A stretch of DNA of 64,000 nucleotides from CAIUVD01 sp044338255 (GCA_044338255.1 JBIILZ010000003.1:1-64000), one strand, 5' to 3'. Counted from the first letter of the stretch, positions 18,255-27,203 are shown. Program-made: numbers and translations. Notes: generated by a model not told the origin, from the sequence alone.

Positions 18255-18851
18255 TCAGAAAGGGGGCTGATCCAGGTCTCGGCTGTTGGCGGGAGCAGCG
18301 CGCACCGCCCCAGCTCGCGTCGGAGCAGGGTATCCACCGCCATGTTCAGAGCGCGCACCGGAGCGCGGCCCCGACTGATTTTCGGCTCGTGAGATGGTCG
18401 GATGCTTCGCCGCCAGCGGCTCGCCGACTGTATCGTGGACAGTATCGTGGACAGTATCGTGGACAGTGTCGTGGGCAGTGTCGTGGGTCTCGCGGTGATC
18501 ACTGCCGGCGTGGTCATCGCGGGCGAGGCGTGGCAGTAGATGCACGCGATCGACGGAGAGCTTGAGCTTGCTGCGTTTCTGCCCTTCCTTGTCCGTCCAA
18601 TTATCCTGTTTGAGGCGGCCTTCGACGATGATCGCACTGCCCTTGGTGAGGTACTGGGCGGCGATCTCACCCTGGCGTCCCCAGGCTTCGCAATCGATGA
18701 ACGAGACCTCTTCTCGTTGTTCTCCGTCGGCGGTCTTAAAACGCGTATTGTGGGCGATGGTGAAGGCGGTGACGGCACGGTCGGCACCAACCGTACGCAT
18801 TTCCGGGTCACGGGTGAGGTTGCCGGAGATGATAAAGTGATTGAGATTCAT
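18255..18851 (-). CDS. ssb: Single-stranded DNA-binding protein with HDTV-repeat tail
   Basis: 198 residues from ATG 18851 (MNLNHFIISGNLTRDPEMR). An upstream in-frame start at 18911 would read through the promoter palindrome and is disfavoured. Residues 1-105 are the SSB OB-fold: AVTAFTIAHNTRFKT, EVSFIDCEAWGRQGEIAAQYLTKG with one break, and IVEGRLKQDNWTDKEG. The tail holds five HDTV-type tetrapeptides and a basic-to-neutral stretch, and ends RDLDQPPF, an acidic tip with terminal Phe like the DDDIPF partner-docking end. SSB covers ssDNA in replication and repair and recruits partners through that tip. The HDTV repeat is not a usual SSB linker. Confidence 0.93.
   Translation of the reverse strand: MNLNHFIISGNLTRDPEMRTVGADRAVTAFTIAHNTRFKTADGEQREEVSFIDCEAWGRQGEIAAQYLTKGSAIIVEGRLKQDNWTDKEGQKRSKLKLSVDRVHLLPRLARDDHAGSDHRETHDTAHDTVHDTVHDTVHDTVGEPLAAKHPTISRAENQSGPRSGARSEHGGGYPAPTRAGAVRAAPANSRDLDQPPF
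18431..18490 (-). repeat. Five tandem 12-bp units in the ssb tail
   Basis: Units of 12 bp with core tatcgtggacag (18431-18490, the last two diverged to tgtcgtgggcag) read on the minus strand as HDTV or HDTA. They lengthen the intrinsically disordered linker in frame. Confidence 0.92.
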
Positions 18852-18864
18852 GGCTGACTCCGCG

Positions 18865-18900
18865 ATGGGTTCATAAAGACCATATCTTATATGGACCCAT
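18865..18900. promoter_or_regulatory. Nested palindrome in the ssb/lacI-type divergent promoter
   Basis: An outer inverted repeat atgggt / acccat (18865-18870, 18895-18900) surrounds an inner one, ccatat-ctt-atatgg (18880-18894). It lies 14 bp upstream of the ssb start and overlaps a possible minus-strand -10 (tataag). It may be an operator for ssb, for the divergent LacI-type gene, or for both. Confidence 0.5.
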
Positions 18901-18976
18901 AAGTCAATCACTCCCCTGTAGCGCTGTCAGTCGAAGCGATTGACGCGCCCAGCAGATGTGGTCACGGTGTCGAACT

Positions 18977-19987
18977 ATGCGTGTGACCGCTCGCGATATT
19001 GCCAAAGAGAGCGGCGTCTCCCAACCGACCGTGAGCCAGATCCTCAACGGCAAAGGCCACCTCTATCGCGAAGAGACCCGGCGGCGGGTATCGGAAGCCG
19101 CTGAACGCCTCGGCTATCGCCCCAATACCTATGCCCGGGCGATGCGCTCGGGGCGGATGGGGGCGATCGCCCTGCTGATGTCGTGTCGGGCCGAGCGGGC
19201 GGTGCGCCAGGCAGGACTGCAACAGGGCATCCATGACGAACTCCTGCGGCATGACCTGCTGCTGACCTCGGCCAATGTCCCCGACGAGGCCTTTGCCGAT
19301 GCCGCCAACGATCGCACGGCCCTGCCGCGCCTGTTGCGCGAATGCAACGCCGACGGCTTGCTGGTGGCGTATGCCCACGATCTGCCACCGGGCATGCAGG
19401 CAGCCATCGATCGCGATCCGATGCCGGCAGTGTGGCTGAACCGCTTGCAGCAGGAAAATTCCGTCCATCCCGATGACCGTGCGGGAGCCCATGCGGCCAC
19501 CGCCCACCTGCTCGGCCTGGGTCACACCCGGATCGCCTTCCTGCAGGCGCTGAGCAGCGCGCACTACAGCACCGGCGAGCGCCTGGCTGGTTATCAGGAT
19601 GCCATGGCCTCCGCCGGCAAGGCACCGACGATCGTCCGCGTCGAAGGCCCCGAGCTCGACTGGTGCGCGCAGGTGCAGACCTGGCTGTCGCATTCCCAAC
19701 GTCCGACGGCGGTGATCGCCGCCGCGCCGCAGGAGGCGCAGACCCTGATCATGGCCTGCGCCCATGCCGGCATCCGCATTCCCGAGCAGTTATCCATCGT
19801 CGCCATCAGCGAATCGGAGCTCACCCATCTCGGTGTCGATCTGACGCGGATCGTGGTCCCATTTCATGACCTTGGCGTGCATGCCGTGCGCATGCTCCTG
19901 ACGCGCATCGGCAATCCCCGCGAATCCCTGTCGGCCTTGGCCCTGCCCATGCCCTTGCTGGAGCGCGCGAGCACGGCGCGGGTCTGA
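18977..19987 (+). CDS. LacI-family transcriptional regulator
   Basis: 336 residues from ATG 18977 (MRVTARDIAKESGVSQPTVS). The N-terminal helix-turn-helix with SGVSQPTVSQILNGK and the hinge RLGYRPNTYARAMRSGR are diagnostic; residues 65-330 are the periplasmic-binding-protein-like effector domain. The hinge lacks the classical LacI-type leucine-lever sequence in part. The ligand is unknown: no sugar genes lie nearby, and the neighbours are ssb (divergent) and a DUF3592 protein (convergent). The palindrome at 18865-18900 is a candidate operator. Confidence 0.9.
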   Translation: MRVTARDIAKESGVSQPTVSQILNGKGHLYREETRRRVSEAAERLGYRPNTYARAMRSGRMGAIALLMSCRAERAVRQAGLQQGIHDELLRHDLLLTSANVPDEAFADAANDRTALPRLLRECNADGLLVAYAHDLPPGMQAAIDRDPMPAVWLNRLQQENSVHPDDRAGAHAATAHLLGLGHTRIAFLQALSSAHYSTGERLAGYQDAMASAGKAPTIVRVEGPELDWCAQVQTWLSHSQRPTAVIAAAPQEAQTLIMACAHAGIRIPEQLSIVAISESELTHLGVDLTRIVVPFHDLGVHAVRMLLTRIGNPRESLSALALPMPLLERASTARV

Positions 19988-19990
19988 ACG

Positions 19991-21676
19991 TCATGGTCCC
20001 CGTACCGTGTTGAACAACTCGATCAGACGTCCTGTCGCCGCTTCGGGCAGACCACGGGCGAGGGCGATACGGGTGCCATCAGTGGTCCGCAACCACACGT
20101 TGCACTTGACGACCTCGCCGAGATTCATCGCCGGAACATAGTCAATCCCGCTCATCGCCACCGGCGGCAGCTCGTGTCGCTGCCGTCGCCACCAACCGGC
20201 CTCGATGATGATGCTCCGAGGCGAGAGCGAGATGGTCGAGCGCCACAGGGCGCTGCGCAGCACACTGCCGCTGCCGAGCGCGAACAGCGGCAGCGATACC
20301 AGCAAGGTCCACCAGGAGCCCCGTTCAACTGACAGCAGCGCGGCATATGTGAGCAGCAGGGTGCCGACGCAGCCCGGGCCATAGAGCCATGGATTACGCC
20401 AGGCCGGGATCGTGATCAGCAGCGCATCACGATCCTCGGTGAGTCGGAAGCCGGCTGCCCTCAGCACCGCCAGGGGAGCTGCACGATCAGCGGCGTCCCG
20501 CTGCTCCGCCGCGAGCAGCACGGCGCCATCATCACCGGCGGCGACCGGCAACGTGAAAGTGGCGCTGAGATCCGGGCCGGATCCGATCATCCGGAATTCC
20601 AGTCTCCAGGACACGGTGTCCTCACCGCTGGGCAGATCGCTGGGCAGCGGAAGTTCGATTAATTGCTCCCAGACGGTGCCGCTCCGACGAGCGAGCGACG
20701 GATCGACCGGCACTGGGCAACTCCAAAGTTGGTTTTGGCTGGCGTTGGCCTGCCTCCCGGGATTCACGATCCGGCGTACAACGACCAGCCGGGCCTCGAT
20801 GCGCGCATCCGCGCCTGGTCCGGTTGCCATCAGTACCGTTGCCAGGACGCGACGGCCGGTCAGGCACGCGGCCTCATCGAGGCGCAGTCGTGGTCGTCCA
20901 TGATGCATTGCCTGGATGGTTTTTCTGACCATCAAGAACAGCAGGCACAGGCCCATGGCCGGGAGGATCGCCGATCCCAGCCTGATCGTCCACGGGAGAT
21001 CGGAACGGTATTGCAGGGTCATGCACACGATCCACGCGATGAAATTCGCGATGACCGTGAAGAACCATAGGAGGGGAAGGTGATCCTCATCGGCAACGAT
21101 CGTCGTGATGCCCGCGAGGCTTCGCGGATCAGTCGTCGGCTCTGTGCGTTTTCGCCACTCGCCCACGGCCGCGACGGCGATACCGCCGCCGAGCAGGCCG
21201 AATAGGAGCGGGAAAATCAGCAGGAAGCCGATCATCAGCCAGCGAGGATCCCGATCGAGCACGACTTGCGCCGGATTCGCGGGATCATACCAGCATGGCA
21301 CCATATGCTCGCCTCGTCGGGCCTGATCGAGACGCGCGAAGGTCCTGAGCTGCCATGAGTCGAGATTATCGGATCCGCCATGGATTCCGATCTGGTTGCT
21401 GACGTAGTCACGCACGGCGCCGGCTTCAAGCGCGGACGGATCCGGCCCGCGATAGCGGTAGTTCGCCACCACCTGCGCACTTCTTTTGGCTCCGCGATGC
21501 AAATCCACGCTGACGATGGTCGCCGAGGTCTCGCTCCATCCGCGGGTGGCGATGGCGAAGACCACGGCCTTGCCGGCGACCACGCCAGGTACGCAACCGG
21601 CAAGGAAGAAGACCACGCCGAAGATCACATAGACGGCAAGAGGCGCTCTGGCTCGCAGGTTCACCGTGAAAATCAT
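19991..21676 (-). CDS. DUF3592-type membrane protein
   Basis: 561 residues. Residues 12-45 contain a membrane segment followed by RGWSETSATIVSVDLHRG, and near 130 comes PCWYDPANPAQVVLDRDPRW: together the DUF3592 pattern (a W..t.a.I beginning and a Y.P.nP....L end). Further membrane helices occur near 150-172, 205-220, 237-255, 425-445 and 450-470. The remainder is soluble beta-rich sequence without a known motif. The function of DUF3592 is unknown. The gene runs towards lacI and stands alone. Confidence 0.68.
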   Translation of the reverse strand: MIFTVNLRARAPLAVYVIFGVVFFLAGCVPGVVAGKAVVFAIATRGWSETSATIVSVDLHRGAKRSAQVVANYRYRGPDPSALEAGAVRDYVSNQIGIHGGSDNLDSWQLRTFARLDQARRGEHMVPCWYDPANPAQVVLDRDPRWLMIGFLLIFPLLFGLLGGGIAVAAVGEWRKRTEPTTDPRSLAGITTIVADEDHLPLLWFFTVIANFIAWIVCMTLQYRSDLPWTIRLGSAILPAMGLCLLFLMVRKTIQAMHHGRPRLRLDEAACLTGRRVLATVLMATGPGADARIEARLVVVRRIVNPGRQANASQNQLWSCPVPVDPSLARRSGTVWEQLIELPLPSDLPSGEDTVSWRLEFRMIGSGPDLSATFTLPVAAGDDGAVLLAAEQRDAADRAAPLAVLRAAGFRLTEDRDALLITIPAWRNPWLYGPGCVGTLLLTYAALLSVERGSWWTLLVSLPLFALGSGSVLRSALWRSTISLSPRSIIIEAGWWRRQRHELPPVAMSGIDYVPAMNLGEVVKCNVWLRTTDGTRIALARGLPEAATGRLIELFNTVRGP

Positions 21677-21758
21677 TGATCACCGCGCGTGGGCATGCGA
21701 GTGCCGACGCTTTTCCCGCCTTGGCCACCGCTACGTGGATGATTGCAGCGCATGGGCT

Positions 21759-23288
21759 CTAAAAGCCGACCTCGGCGTAGCGCACCTGTTCGAGCAGGTT
21801 GGCATGGATGCCGTGCAGGCGGCTGGCGACCAGGAACGAGCACGCGTAGTGGAACAGGGGCACCAACGGGGCGGCATCCAGGAGCTGAGCTTCGGCTTGC
21901 GCCAGTAAGGCCAGGCGCTGCTGCGGATCGGCCTCGGCTTCGAGCAGCAGGCGGTCGAAGCGGGCATCGGCGAAGCCGGTGCGATTCATGCCCGAGGTGC
22001 TCTCGAAGCAGTGCAGGAAATAGGCCGGGTCGAGGTAGTCGCCGATCAGCGAACCGCGCGCCAGGTCATAGTCGCGGGCGGCGACGCGCGACTGCGCGAG
22101 GTTCGCCGGCACTGCCGCCAAGTGCACGGTAAGGCCCAGATCGCGCTGCCAGCGATCGCAGAGCCATTCGGCGATGCGCAGGCGCTCGGGCTGGTTCGAT
22201 GGCACCACCAGCTCCAGCGTCGGCAAGGTCTGCTGGGTGAGGCCCGCCACCGCCAGCTCGCGCTGGGCGGCGGTGAGGTCGTAGGTGAGCACCGTCAGCG
22301 GCGGATGATAGCCGAGCTTTTCCGCCGTGCCCGGCACCAGGGTCGTCGCCGGTGTGCCGTTGTCGTGCAGCAGCTCGTGGACCAGGGCCACGCGATCGAC
22401 GCTGCGCGCCAGGGCCCGGCGCAGCGCCCGTGCCAGCTGCGGACGGTCGGCATGGGCGTCGACCCGCAAACGATAGAATTCGGTACCCCACGAACCCGAG
22501 GATTGCAGTTCCGCCGAAGCGTTGCGACGCAGGTCGCCGATGATATCGGCGCTGAGGCGCAAGACGGCGTCGACGCGATGATCGAGATAGAGGCGCACGG
22601 CGGTGCCGACATCGTCGATGAGCAGCAGGCGCACCGCGCCCCGGGCTGGTGAAGGACCGTCGTAGGTCGGCGAGGGCTGCAGATCGAGGTGATGGCGGGG
22701 AGCGAAATCAACGCACTGCAACGGGCCATTGCCGATGATGCGGCGGGGATCGGTCCACGCTGTCGGCGCGCTCATCGCTGGGTGCAGGGGGACGAACACC
22801 GGGGTGGCGAGGATCTCCACCAGGGTCGCCTGGGGTCGGCTGCAGGTGATGACCAGGGTCTGCTCATTGGGTGCTGCGAGGTCCGTAATCGCACCCAGCG
22901 CCGCGCTCGCGGCCGAGCCCTGGCGATGCCGTTGGAGGCCCGCCGCCATCTGCGCCGCCGTCACCGGCGTATGATCGCTCCACTGCGCCCGGCGCAGGGA
23001 GAACGTCCATACGCTGCCGGTGGCATCGCTCTGCCAGCGTTCGGCCAGGGCCGGCTGTGGCCTCAACGATTGCGGATCGAGACGCACCAAGGGTTCGCAG
23101 AAGGCATCGAGAAGCCTGAATTCTTCGAGGCTGGAGGCCTGTTGCGGATCGAGGGTGACGAATCCGGCCACCGCCAGGCGCGGCGTGTCGGCCGCTATCG
23201 TCGTCGTGGTTCCCAGCCAGGTACCCCACCACGGTACGGTGGTACCGAAGGCCAGGATCAGCACGACCAGGGCAAGGAGCGGGCGCAT
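21759..23288 (-). CDS. ABC transporter peptide-binding protein (SBP family 5)
   Basis: 509 residues. A signal peptide or N-terminal anchor (MRPLLALVVLILAFGTTV) is followed by the family-5 layout: FVTLDPQQASSLEEFRLLDAFCEPLVRLDPQSLRPQPALAERW with breaks, then WTFSLRRAQWSDHTPVTA and a late GDYLDPAYFLHCFES. These proteins capture oligopeptides, nickel or opines for ABC importers. No permease or ATPase gene adjoins, so transport partners must be elsewhere. No lipobox cysteine is seen after the leader, suggesting a soluble or N-terminally anchored form. Confidence 0.85.
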   Translation of the reverse strand: MRPLLALVVLILAFGTTVPWWGTWLGTTTTIAADTPRLAVAGFVTLDPQQASSLEEFRLLDAFCEPLVRLDPQSLRPQPALAERWQSDATGSVWTFSLRRAQWSDHTPVTAAQMAAGLQRHRQGSAASAALGAITDLAAPNEQTLVITCSRPQATLVEILATPVFVPLHPAMSAPTAWTDPRRIIGNGPLQCVDFAPRHHLDLQPSPTYDGPSPARGAVRLLLIDDVGTAVRLYLDHRVDAVLRLSADIIGDLRRNASAELQSSGSWGTEFYRLRVDAHADRPQLARALRRALARSVDRVALVHELLHDNGTPATTLVPGTAEKLGYHPPLTVLTYDLTAAQRELAVAGLTQQTLPTLELVVPSNQPERLRIAEWLCDRWQRDLGLTVHLAAVPANLAQSRVAARDYDLARGSLIGDYLDPAYFLHCFESTSGMNRTGFADARFDRLLLEAEADPQQRLALLAQAEAQLLDAAPLVPLFHYACSFLVASRLHGIHANLLEQVRYAEVGF

Positions 23289-23361
23289 GGTTCTCTATTC
23301 TGTGCATGGCGCGCCGATGCGAAGGGCTTGCCCGCTGGCAGTGTCGGCTACCGTCTGCAGG

Positions 23362-23856
23362 GTGCGTTGCCCCTATTGCCATCTTGATGACGATCGCGTG
23401 ATCGATTCACGTGCGACTGACGATGGCACGGCGATCCGCCGCCGCCGGGTGTGCAACCCCTGCGGCAAGCGCTTCACCACCTACGAACGGGTCGAGGGCG
23501 AGGAAACCCTGCGGGTGATGAAGAAGGACGGTCGTACGCAGCCCTTCGATCGCCGGAAGATGCTCTCCGGTATGCAGGTGGCCTGCGAAAAGCGCCCGGT
23601 ATCGACCGAGGCCCTGGAGGCCGCCGTCAATCGCATACATCAGCTGCTGCTCGCCGAGGGCGATCGCGAAGTGCTAAGCACGCGCATCGGAGCCTTGGTA
23701 ATGAGCGAGCTGCATAGTCTCGATCAGGTTGCGTATGTGCGCTTTGCAAGTGTGTATCGGCAATTCAAAGATCTCGACGAGTTCATGCATGAGTTGCGGC
23801 ACGTGATCGGTGGTGGTAAACCGGGGGCTCCCGATGCATCTCTGGACCGTTCATGA
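23362..23856 (+). CDS. nrdR: Transcriptional repressor NrdR
   Basis: 164 residues from the GTG at 23362, giving the usual N-terminus (V/M)RCPYCHLDDDRVIDSR. The zinc ribbon is CPYC and CNPCGKRFTTYER; residues 48-140 form the ATP-cone (RVMKKDGRTQPFDRRKMLSGM). NrdR senses ATP/dATP and represses ribonucleotide reductase genes through NrdR boxes. A longer frame exists upstream but lacks any family match. The stop overlaps the start of the next gene (ATGA), so the two are translationally coupled. Confidence 0.95.
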   Translation: MRCPYCHLDDDRVIDSRATDDGTAIRRRRVCNPCGKRFTTYERVEGEETLRVMKKDGRTQPFDRRKMLSGMQVACEKRPVSTEALEAAVNRIHQLLLAEGDREVLSTRIGALVMSELHSLDQVAYVRFASVYRQFKDLDEFMHELRHVIGGGKPGAPDASLDRS

Positions 23857-25313
23857 AGCCGTTGGCAATTATCAAACGTGATGGCCGGATAGATCCGTTC
23901 GTTCCGGCCCGCATCGGTGAAGCCTTGCACAAAGCCCTGTGCGCCGTCGGCGAAGAAGACCGCGCCCTCGCCGATGAGCTGGCGCAGGTCGTCGCCGAAC
24001 ATCTCGAACGGACCACCGATCGCACTCAGATCGCCCTCGAGGAAGTCCAGGACGCGGTCGTGCATGTGCTCCAGGAATCCGGCCAGTACCGCGCCGCCAT
24101 CGCTTTTTCGCGCTATCGCGACGAGCGTGAGCGGCAGCGGCGCAGCGATCGCCTGAGCGGCGCGACCGAGGCCGCTCCGAATCTGCTGGTGCTCGATGAT
24201 GAGGGGCTCTACCGGCGTTGGGAGCCGACCTGGCTGGCGAGCGTGCTGACCACGCACTACGCGCTCGATGCCCGCGCCAGCGCCAAGGTCTTGCCCCTGG
24301 TTGACGAACTGCTGGCGGGCACCGCCGTCGATGAGCTGAGCATGCCGGTGCTTCTGAGCCTGATCGATACAGCCCTGGTGCGCAGCGGCATGCACGCGGT
24401 GGCCGGGCAGCGCACGGCGATCCGCGTCGATCGCTGCCTCATTGAAGGGCTGCTGGCGAAAACCGCCACCGCTTCGGCGCCGCAACGTGACGGGGCGGCG
24501 GTGCTTGCCGATGCCGGGCGGGCGCTGTTCCATCAATGGGGCCTGAATGGCCAGTATCCCTTGGCGGTACGACGGCTCCATGCCAGCGGTCGGCTGTGGT
24601 TCGATGGTCTCGAAGATCCTCGACGGGGCAGCCAGTTCACGGCGGTGCTCGATGGCCCGGCCAACCCCTGGCAGATCCTCACCACCGCCCTGACCGTGGC
24701 CAATGAAGCCCGGCGCCATTGGCGGCGCGTGCGCCTGGTCCTGCCGCCGAATGTCCTCGGACATCTCGAGCGTGGGGCGCAGCAGTTCCTGGCCCCGATC
24801 CTGGCGCTCAGCGAACAGGCCCAGGTGTACCTGGCCTGCGATGGCCGCACACCACTGCTGGCTGATTGGCCGTTTGCGGCTCCGACGCCCGGTTGCGGCC
24901 GTCATCCGGTGTCGATCGCCGTCGCTCACGATGACTTCCTGGTGATGCGCCAGGTCCAGGAACTCGGGCTGCCGCTGCTCGCCGGTCCGCACCTCTTCGA
25001 ACCCGGCTGGCGGGCGACGGTGGCCATCGAGCTAGCCCTCAATGCCCAGGGGCTCGACGGCGAATTTTCGACCCTCGATGGTCTGGCCATGGGCCTGATC
25101 GCGGCCGCACAGGTGCGCCTGGCGCAGCTGGGGATCCTCGCCGAAGGTGCCGAGATCCGCTTCTCGTTGTTCGGGCTGCCGGCGCATGCGCCGTCTTCGG
25201 ACTACCTTCAGCGCCAAGTGACCCAAGAGGGCCTGCGCGCTGGTCTGACCCTGCGCCGCAGTACCCATCTGTCGGAAGATGCCTGCGCGCATCTCGGCCG
25301 ATTGCTCGAATAG
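23853..25313 (+). CDS. Orphan ATP-cone protein, degenerate NrdD-like
   Basis: 486 residues. Residues 1-95 form an ATP-cone (MKPLAIIKRDGRIDPFVPARI, given here in two parts: the first ends at GRID). The rest lacks the finger-loop cysteine and the C-terminal glycyl-radical motif of anaerobic ribonucleotide reductase, yet AVRRLHASGRLWFDGLEDP resembles the AHe.G.ihiHDLd segment of class III NrdD. The length is about two-thirds of NrdD. I infer an inactive NrdD paralogue that has kept nucleotide sensing. It starts inside the nrdR stop codon, giving a two-gene unit in which both products carry ATP-cones. It could be a partner or modulator of NrdR; no direct evidence of activity. Confidence 0.66.
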   Translation: MKPLAIIKRDGRIDPFVPARIGEALHKALCAVGEEDRALADELAQVVAEHLERTTDRTQIALEEVQDAVVHVLQESGQYRAAIAFSRYRDERERQRRSDRLSGATEAAPNLLVLDDEGLYRRWEPTWLASVLTTHYALDARASAKVLPLVDELLAGTAVDELSMPVLLSLIDTALVRSGMHAVAGQRTAIRVDRCLIEGLLAKTATASAPQRDGAAVLADAGRALFHQWGLNGQYPLAVRRLHASGRLWFDGLEDPRRGSQFTAVLDGPANPWQILTTALTVANEARRHWRRVRLVLPPNVLGHLERGAQQFLAPILALSEQAQVYLACDGRTPLLADWPFAAPTPGCGRHPVSIAVAHDDFLVMRQVQELGLPLLAGPHLFEPGWRATVAIELALNAQGLDGEFSTLDGLAMGLIAAAQVRLAQLGILAEGAEIRFSLFGLPAHAPSSDYLQRQVTQEGLRAGLTLRRSTHLSEDACAHLGRLLE

Positions 25314-25322
25314 GTTGCCGCG

Positions 25323-25961
25323 GTGCTGCTGATCTGGGACCTCGACGGGACATTGGTCGATAGCCGCGCTGACATCGTCCGCGCCGCGCATGCGCTGCTC
25401 GCCGACCTCGGCCAGCCGACGCTGCCAGCGGCGCAGATCGCCGGCTATGTCGGTGACGGCATCGCCAAGCTCATCGAACGGCTGCTGCCGCTGAGCGACG
25501 CCGCTGAGCGCGAGCGCGGGCGCCTGGCGTTCGAGGCCCACTACGCTGCCGGCTGCTGCCTGGCGACGGCGGCCTTCCCGGGAATCCATGCCGCCTTGCA
25601 GACCTTGAGCGCCGCCGGCTGGCAGCATGCCGTGGCCACCAACAAAGCTTCGGCGTATGTCGCTCCGATCCTCGCGCATTGCGGTCTGGCCCCGTTCTTT
25701 TCCGCGATCCGCGGGGGTGATGCACAGCGCAAACCGGATCCCTGGCAATTGCTCGATATCATCGCCAGCCTGGGCGCCGATGTGCACACGACGTGGATGA
25801 TCGGCGATCACCACACCGATATCCTGGCGGCGCGCGCCGCCGGCTGCCGGATCCTGTTCTGCGCCTGGGGCATGGGCCATGCGAATGGCTTGGCGGTGGA
25901 TGCCATGGCTTTCGCTCCCGACGAGATCGGCGCCCGTCTGGCCGGCAATCATCGGGTTTAG
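25323..25961 (+). CDS. HAD-family phosphatase, phosphoglycolate phosphatase-like
   Basis: 212 residues from GTG 25323. HAD motifs: DLDGTLVDSR (I), the AVATNKAS region (II), KPDP (III) and MIGDHHTDILAARAAG (IV). The cap is the helical Gph/PGMB type (YVGDGIAKLIERLLP). Close relatives hydrolyse 2-phosphoglycolate, but HAD substrate ranges are broad, so the name Gph is not certain. The gene begins 9 bp after the ATP-cone gene and ends 4 bp before aat, probably within one operon. Confidence 0.87.
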   Translation: MLLIWDLDGTLVDSRADIVRAAHALLADLGQPTLPAAQIAGYVGDGIAKLIERLLPLSDAAERERGRLAFEAHYAAGCCLATAAFPGIHAALQTLSAAGWQHAVATNKASAYVAPILAHCGLAPFFSAIRGGDAQRKPDPWQLLDIIASLGADVHTTWMIGDHHTDILAARAAGCRILFCAWGMGHANGLAVDAMAFAPDEIGARLAGNHRV

Positions 25962-25965
25962 GACC

Positions 25966-26583
25966 ATGGTCGAACCAGCGGCGGTCATGGTTCGCGATGC
26001 CGATGGCAATGAGGTCACGCCCCAGGTCATCATCAATGCCTACTGGCAACGCTGCTTCCCGATGGCCGATACCAGGCGCGGGCGCTTCCGCTGGTATCGG
26101 CCAGCGACGCGGGCGGTGATCACCTGGGACGCTTGGAAGGTCCCCGACAGTCTCGACAAGGTCATCCGCAACCGTCGTCCGTACCGGATCACCTTCGACG
26201 CCGATTTTCCGGCGGTGATCGCGGCCTGCGCGGAGCGCGACGAGACCTGGATCTCGCTGGGCATCGAAAAGCTCTACATCGCCCTGCATGACCTGGGCCT
26301 GGCGCATTCGGTCGAGGCCTGGGATGCCAACAACCGCCTGGTGGGCGGGTTGTATGGCGTGGTCCTGGGCGCCTGCTTCTGCGGCGAGAGCATGTTCCAT
26401 CGGGCTCCGGACGCCTCCAAGATCTGCGCCGTGCACCTCGTGCGGCGCTTGCAGGCGAGTGGTTTCAAGCTCCTCGACTGCCAGCAGCAGAACCCGCACA
26501 TGGGGCGCTTCGGAGCCCGCGAAATCAGCGACGAGGTCTACGCGGAACTGCTCGCCGGCTGTCATGCCGATGTGCACTTCTGA
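25966..26583 (+). CDS. aat: Leucyl/phenylalanyl-tRNA-protein transferase
   Basis: 205 residues from the ATG at 25966. Family motifs are complete: YWQRCFPMADTRRGRFRWY, TWISLGIEKLYIALHDLGLAHSVEAW with the AHSVE signature, LVGGLYGVVLGACFCGESMF, SKICAVHLVRRL and LLDCQQQNPHMGRFGAREI. Aat adds Leu or Phe from tRNA to N-terminal Lys or Arg and so makes N-degrons for ClpS/ClpAP. It begins 4 bp after the phosphatase. A longer frame exists upstream but overlaps the preceding gene. Confidence 0.93.
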   Translation: MVEPAAVMVRDADGNEVTPQVIINAYWQRCFPMADTRRGRFRWYRPATRAVITWDAWKVPDSLDKVIRNRRPYRITFDADFPAVIAACAERDETWISLGIEKLYIALHDLGLAHSVEAWDANNRLVGGLYGVVLGACFCGESMFHRAPDASKICAVHLVRRLQASGFKLLDCQQQNPHMGRFGAREISDEVYAELLAGCHADVHF

Positions 26584-26741
26584 TCAGTAAATTCCGAATT
26601 TTTATCACTGATTCCGTTCTGATCGTCAGCCGCACAAGCACATCCGCACAGGCCGAGCTCGTCGTCGTCGGCAGCAATCAGTCATCGACGTAAGGCGGGA
26701 GCGAAAAGGTAGTCCGAGATAAGGATAGATTTTCTGCAGAG

Positions 26742-27107
26742 CTAATGATTGATCATGGCGTTGGCGATGTGCGTCATGCGCTCGAGGAACGTCTCGCGCA
26801 GAGGCATCGGCATGGTTGAGTCGGCCAGCGCCGCACGCATGCACGCAAGCCACACCTCGGCCTCGGCGTGGCCGATGACGAATGGCAGGTGGCGGGCGCG
26901 CATCCGCGGGTGTCCGCGCCATGGCGTGTAGTCGTCGCGGCCTCCCCAGAACAGGCGCTGGAAAGCTGCCTGTTTCTTCAGCGTCTCATCGAGGTCGGGA
27001 GGAAAGAGATGGGCGATCGGACTGGCCGCGATGCGCGCGTAGAAATCGCGTAGCAGCGGGGCGAATACCGCGTCGCCGCCGAGTTCGTCGTAAGGAGTCG
27101 CGCTCAT
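26742..27107 (-). CDS. Group II truncated hemoglobin
   Basis: 121 residues from the ATG at 27107. The pattern YDELGGDAVFAPLLRDFYARI, LFPPDL, FLWGGRDDYTPWRGHPRMRARHLPF (here FWGG) and WLACMRAAL is that of trHbO. The proximal histidine is in RARHLPFVI; the Trp in helix G (EVWLACM) typical of group II is present. Such globins bind O2 and handle NO or peroxide. It is divergent from the beta-oxidation cluster. The upstream part of the longer frame (to 27227) would read into the fadD promoter and is unlikely. Confidence 0.88.
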   Translation of the reverse strand: MSATPYDELGGDAVFAPLLRDFYARIAASPIAHLFPPDLDETLKKQAAFQRLFWGGRDDYTPWRGHPRMRARHLPFVIGHAEAEVWLACMRAALADSTMPMPLRETFLERMTHIANAMINH

Positions 27108-27174
27108 GCCCACAGGGATAGTTCCCGCGCTGTCGGGGCAATCAGTGACCGTTTCCCGATCGGCGAAAGCCACC

Positions 27175-27203
27175 TTGCAGGTCAGAGGCTGATGACGTAT
27201 ACT
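27175..27203 (+). promoter_or_regulatory. Sigma70-type promoter of the beta-oxidation cluster
   Basis: TTGCAG (27175-27180) and TATACT (27198-27203) are separated by 17 bp. They lie 23 bp ahead of the acyl-CoA synthetase ATG, which has a gggagg ribosome binding site. Confidence 0.7.

Noticed and set aside
18431..18490. Possible CRISPR array
   Set aside because: Contiguous 12-bp units without spacers, within the ssb coding sequence; no cas gene.
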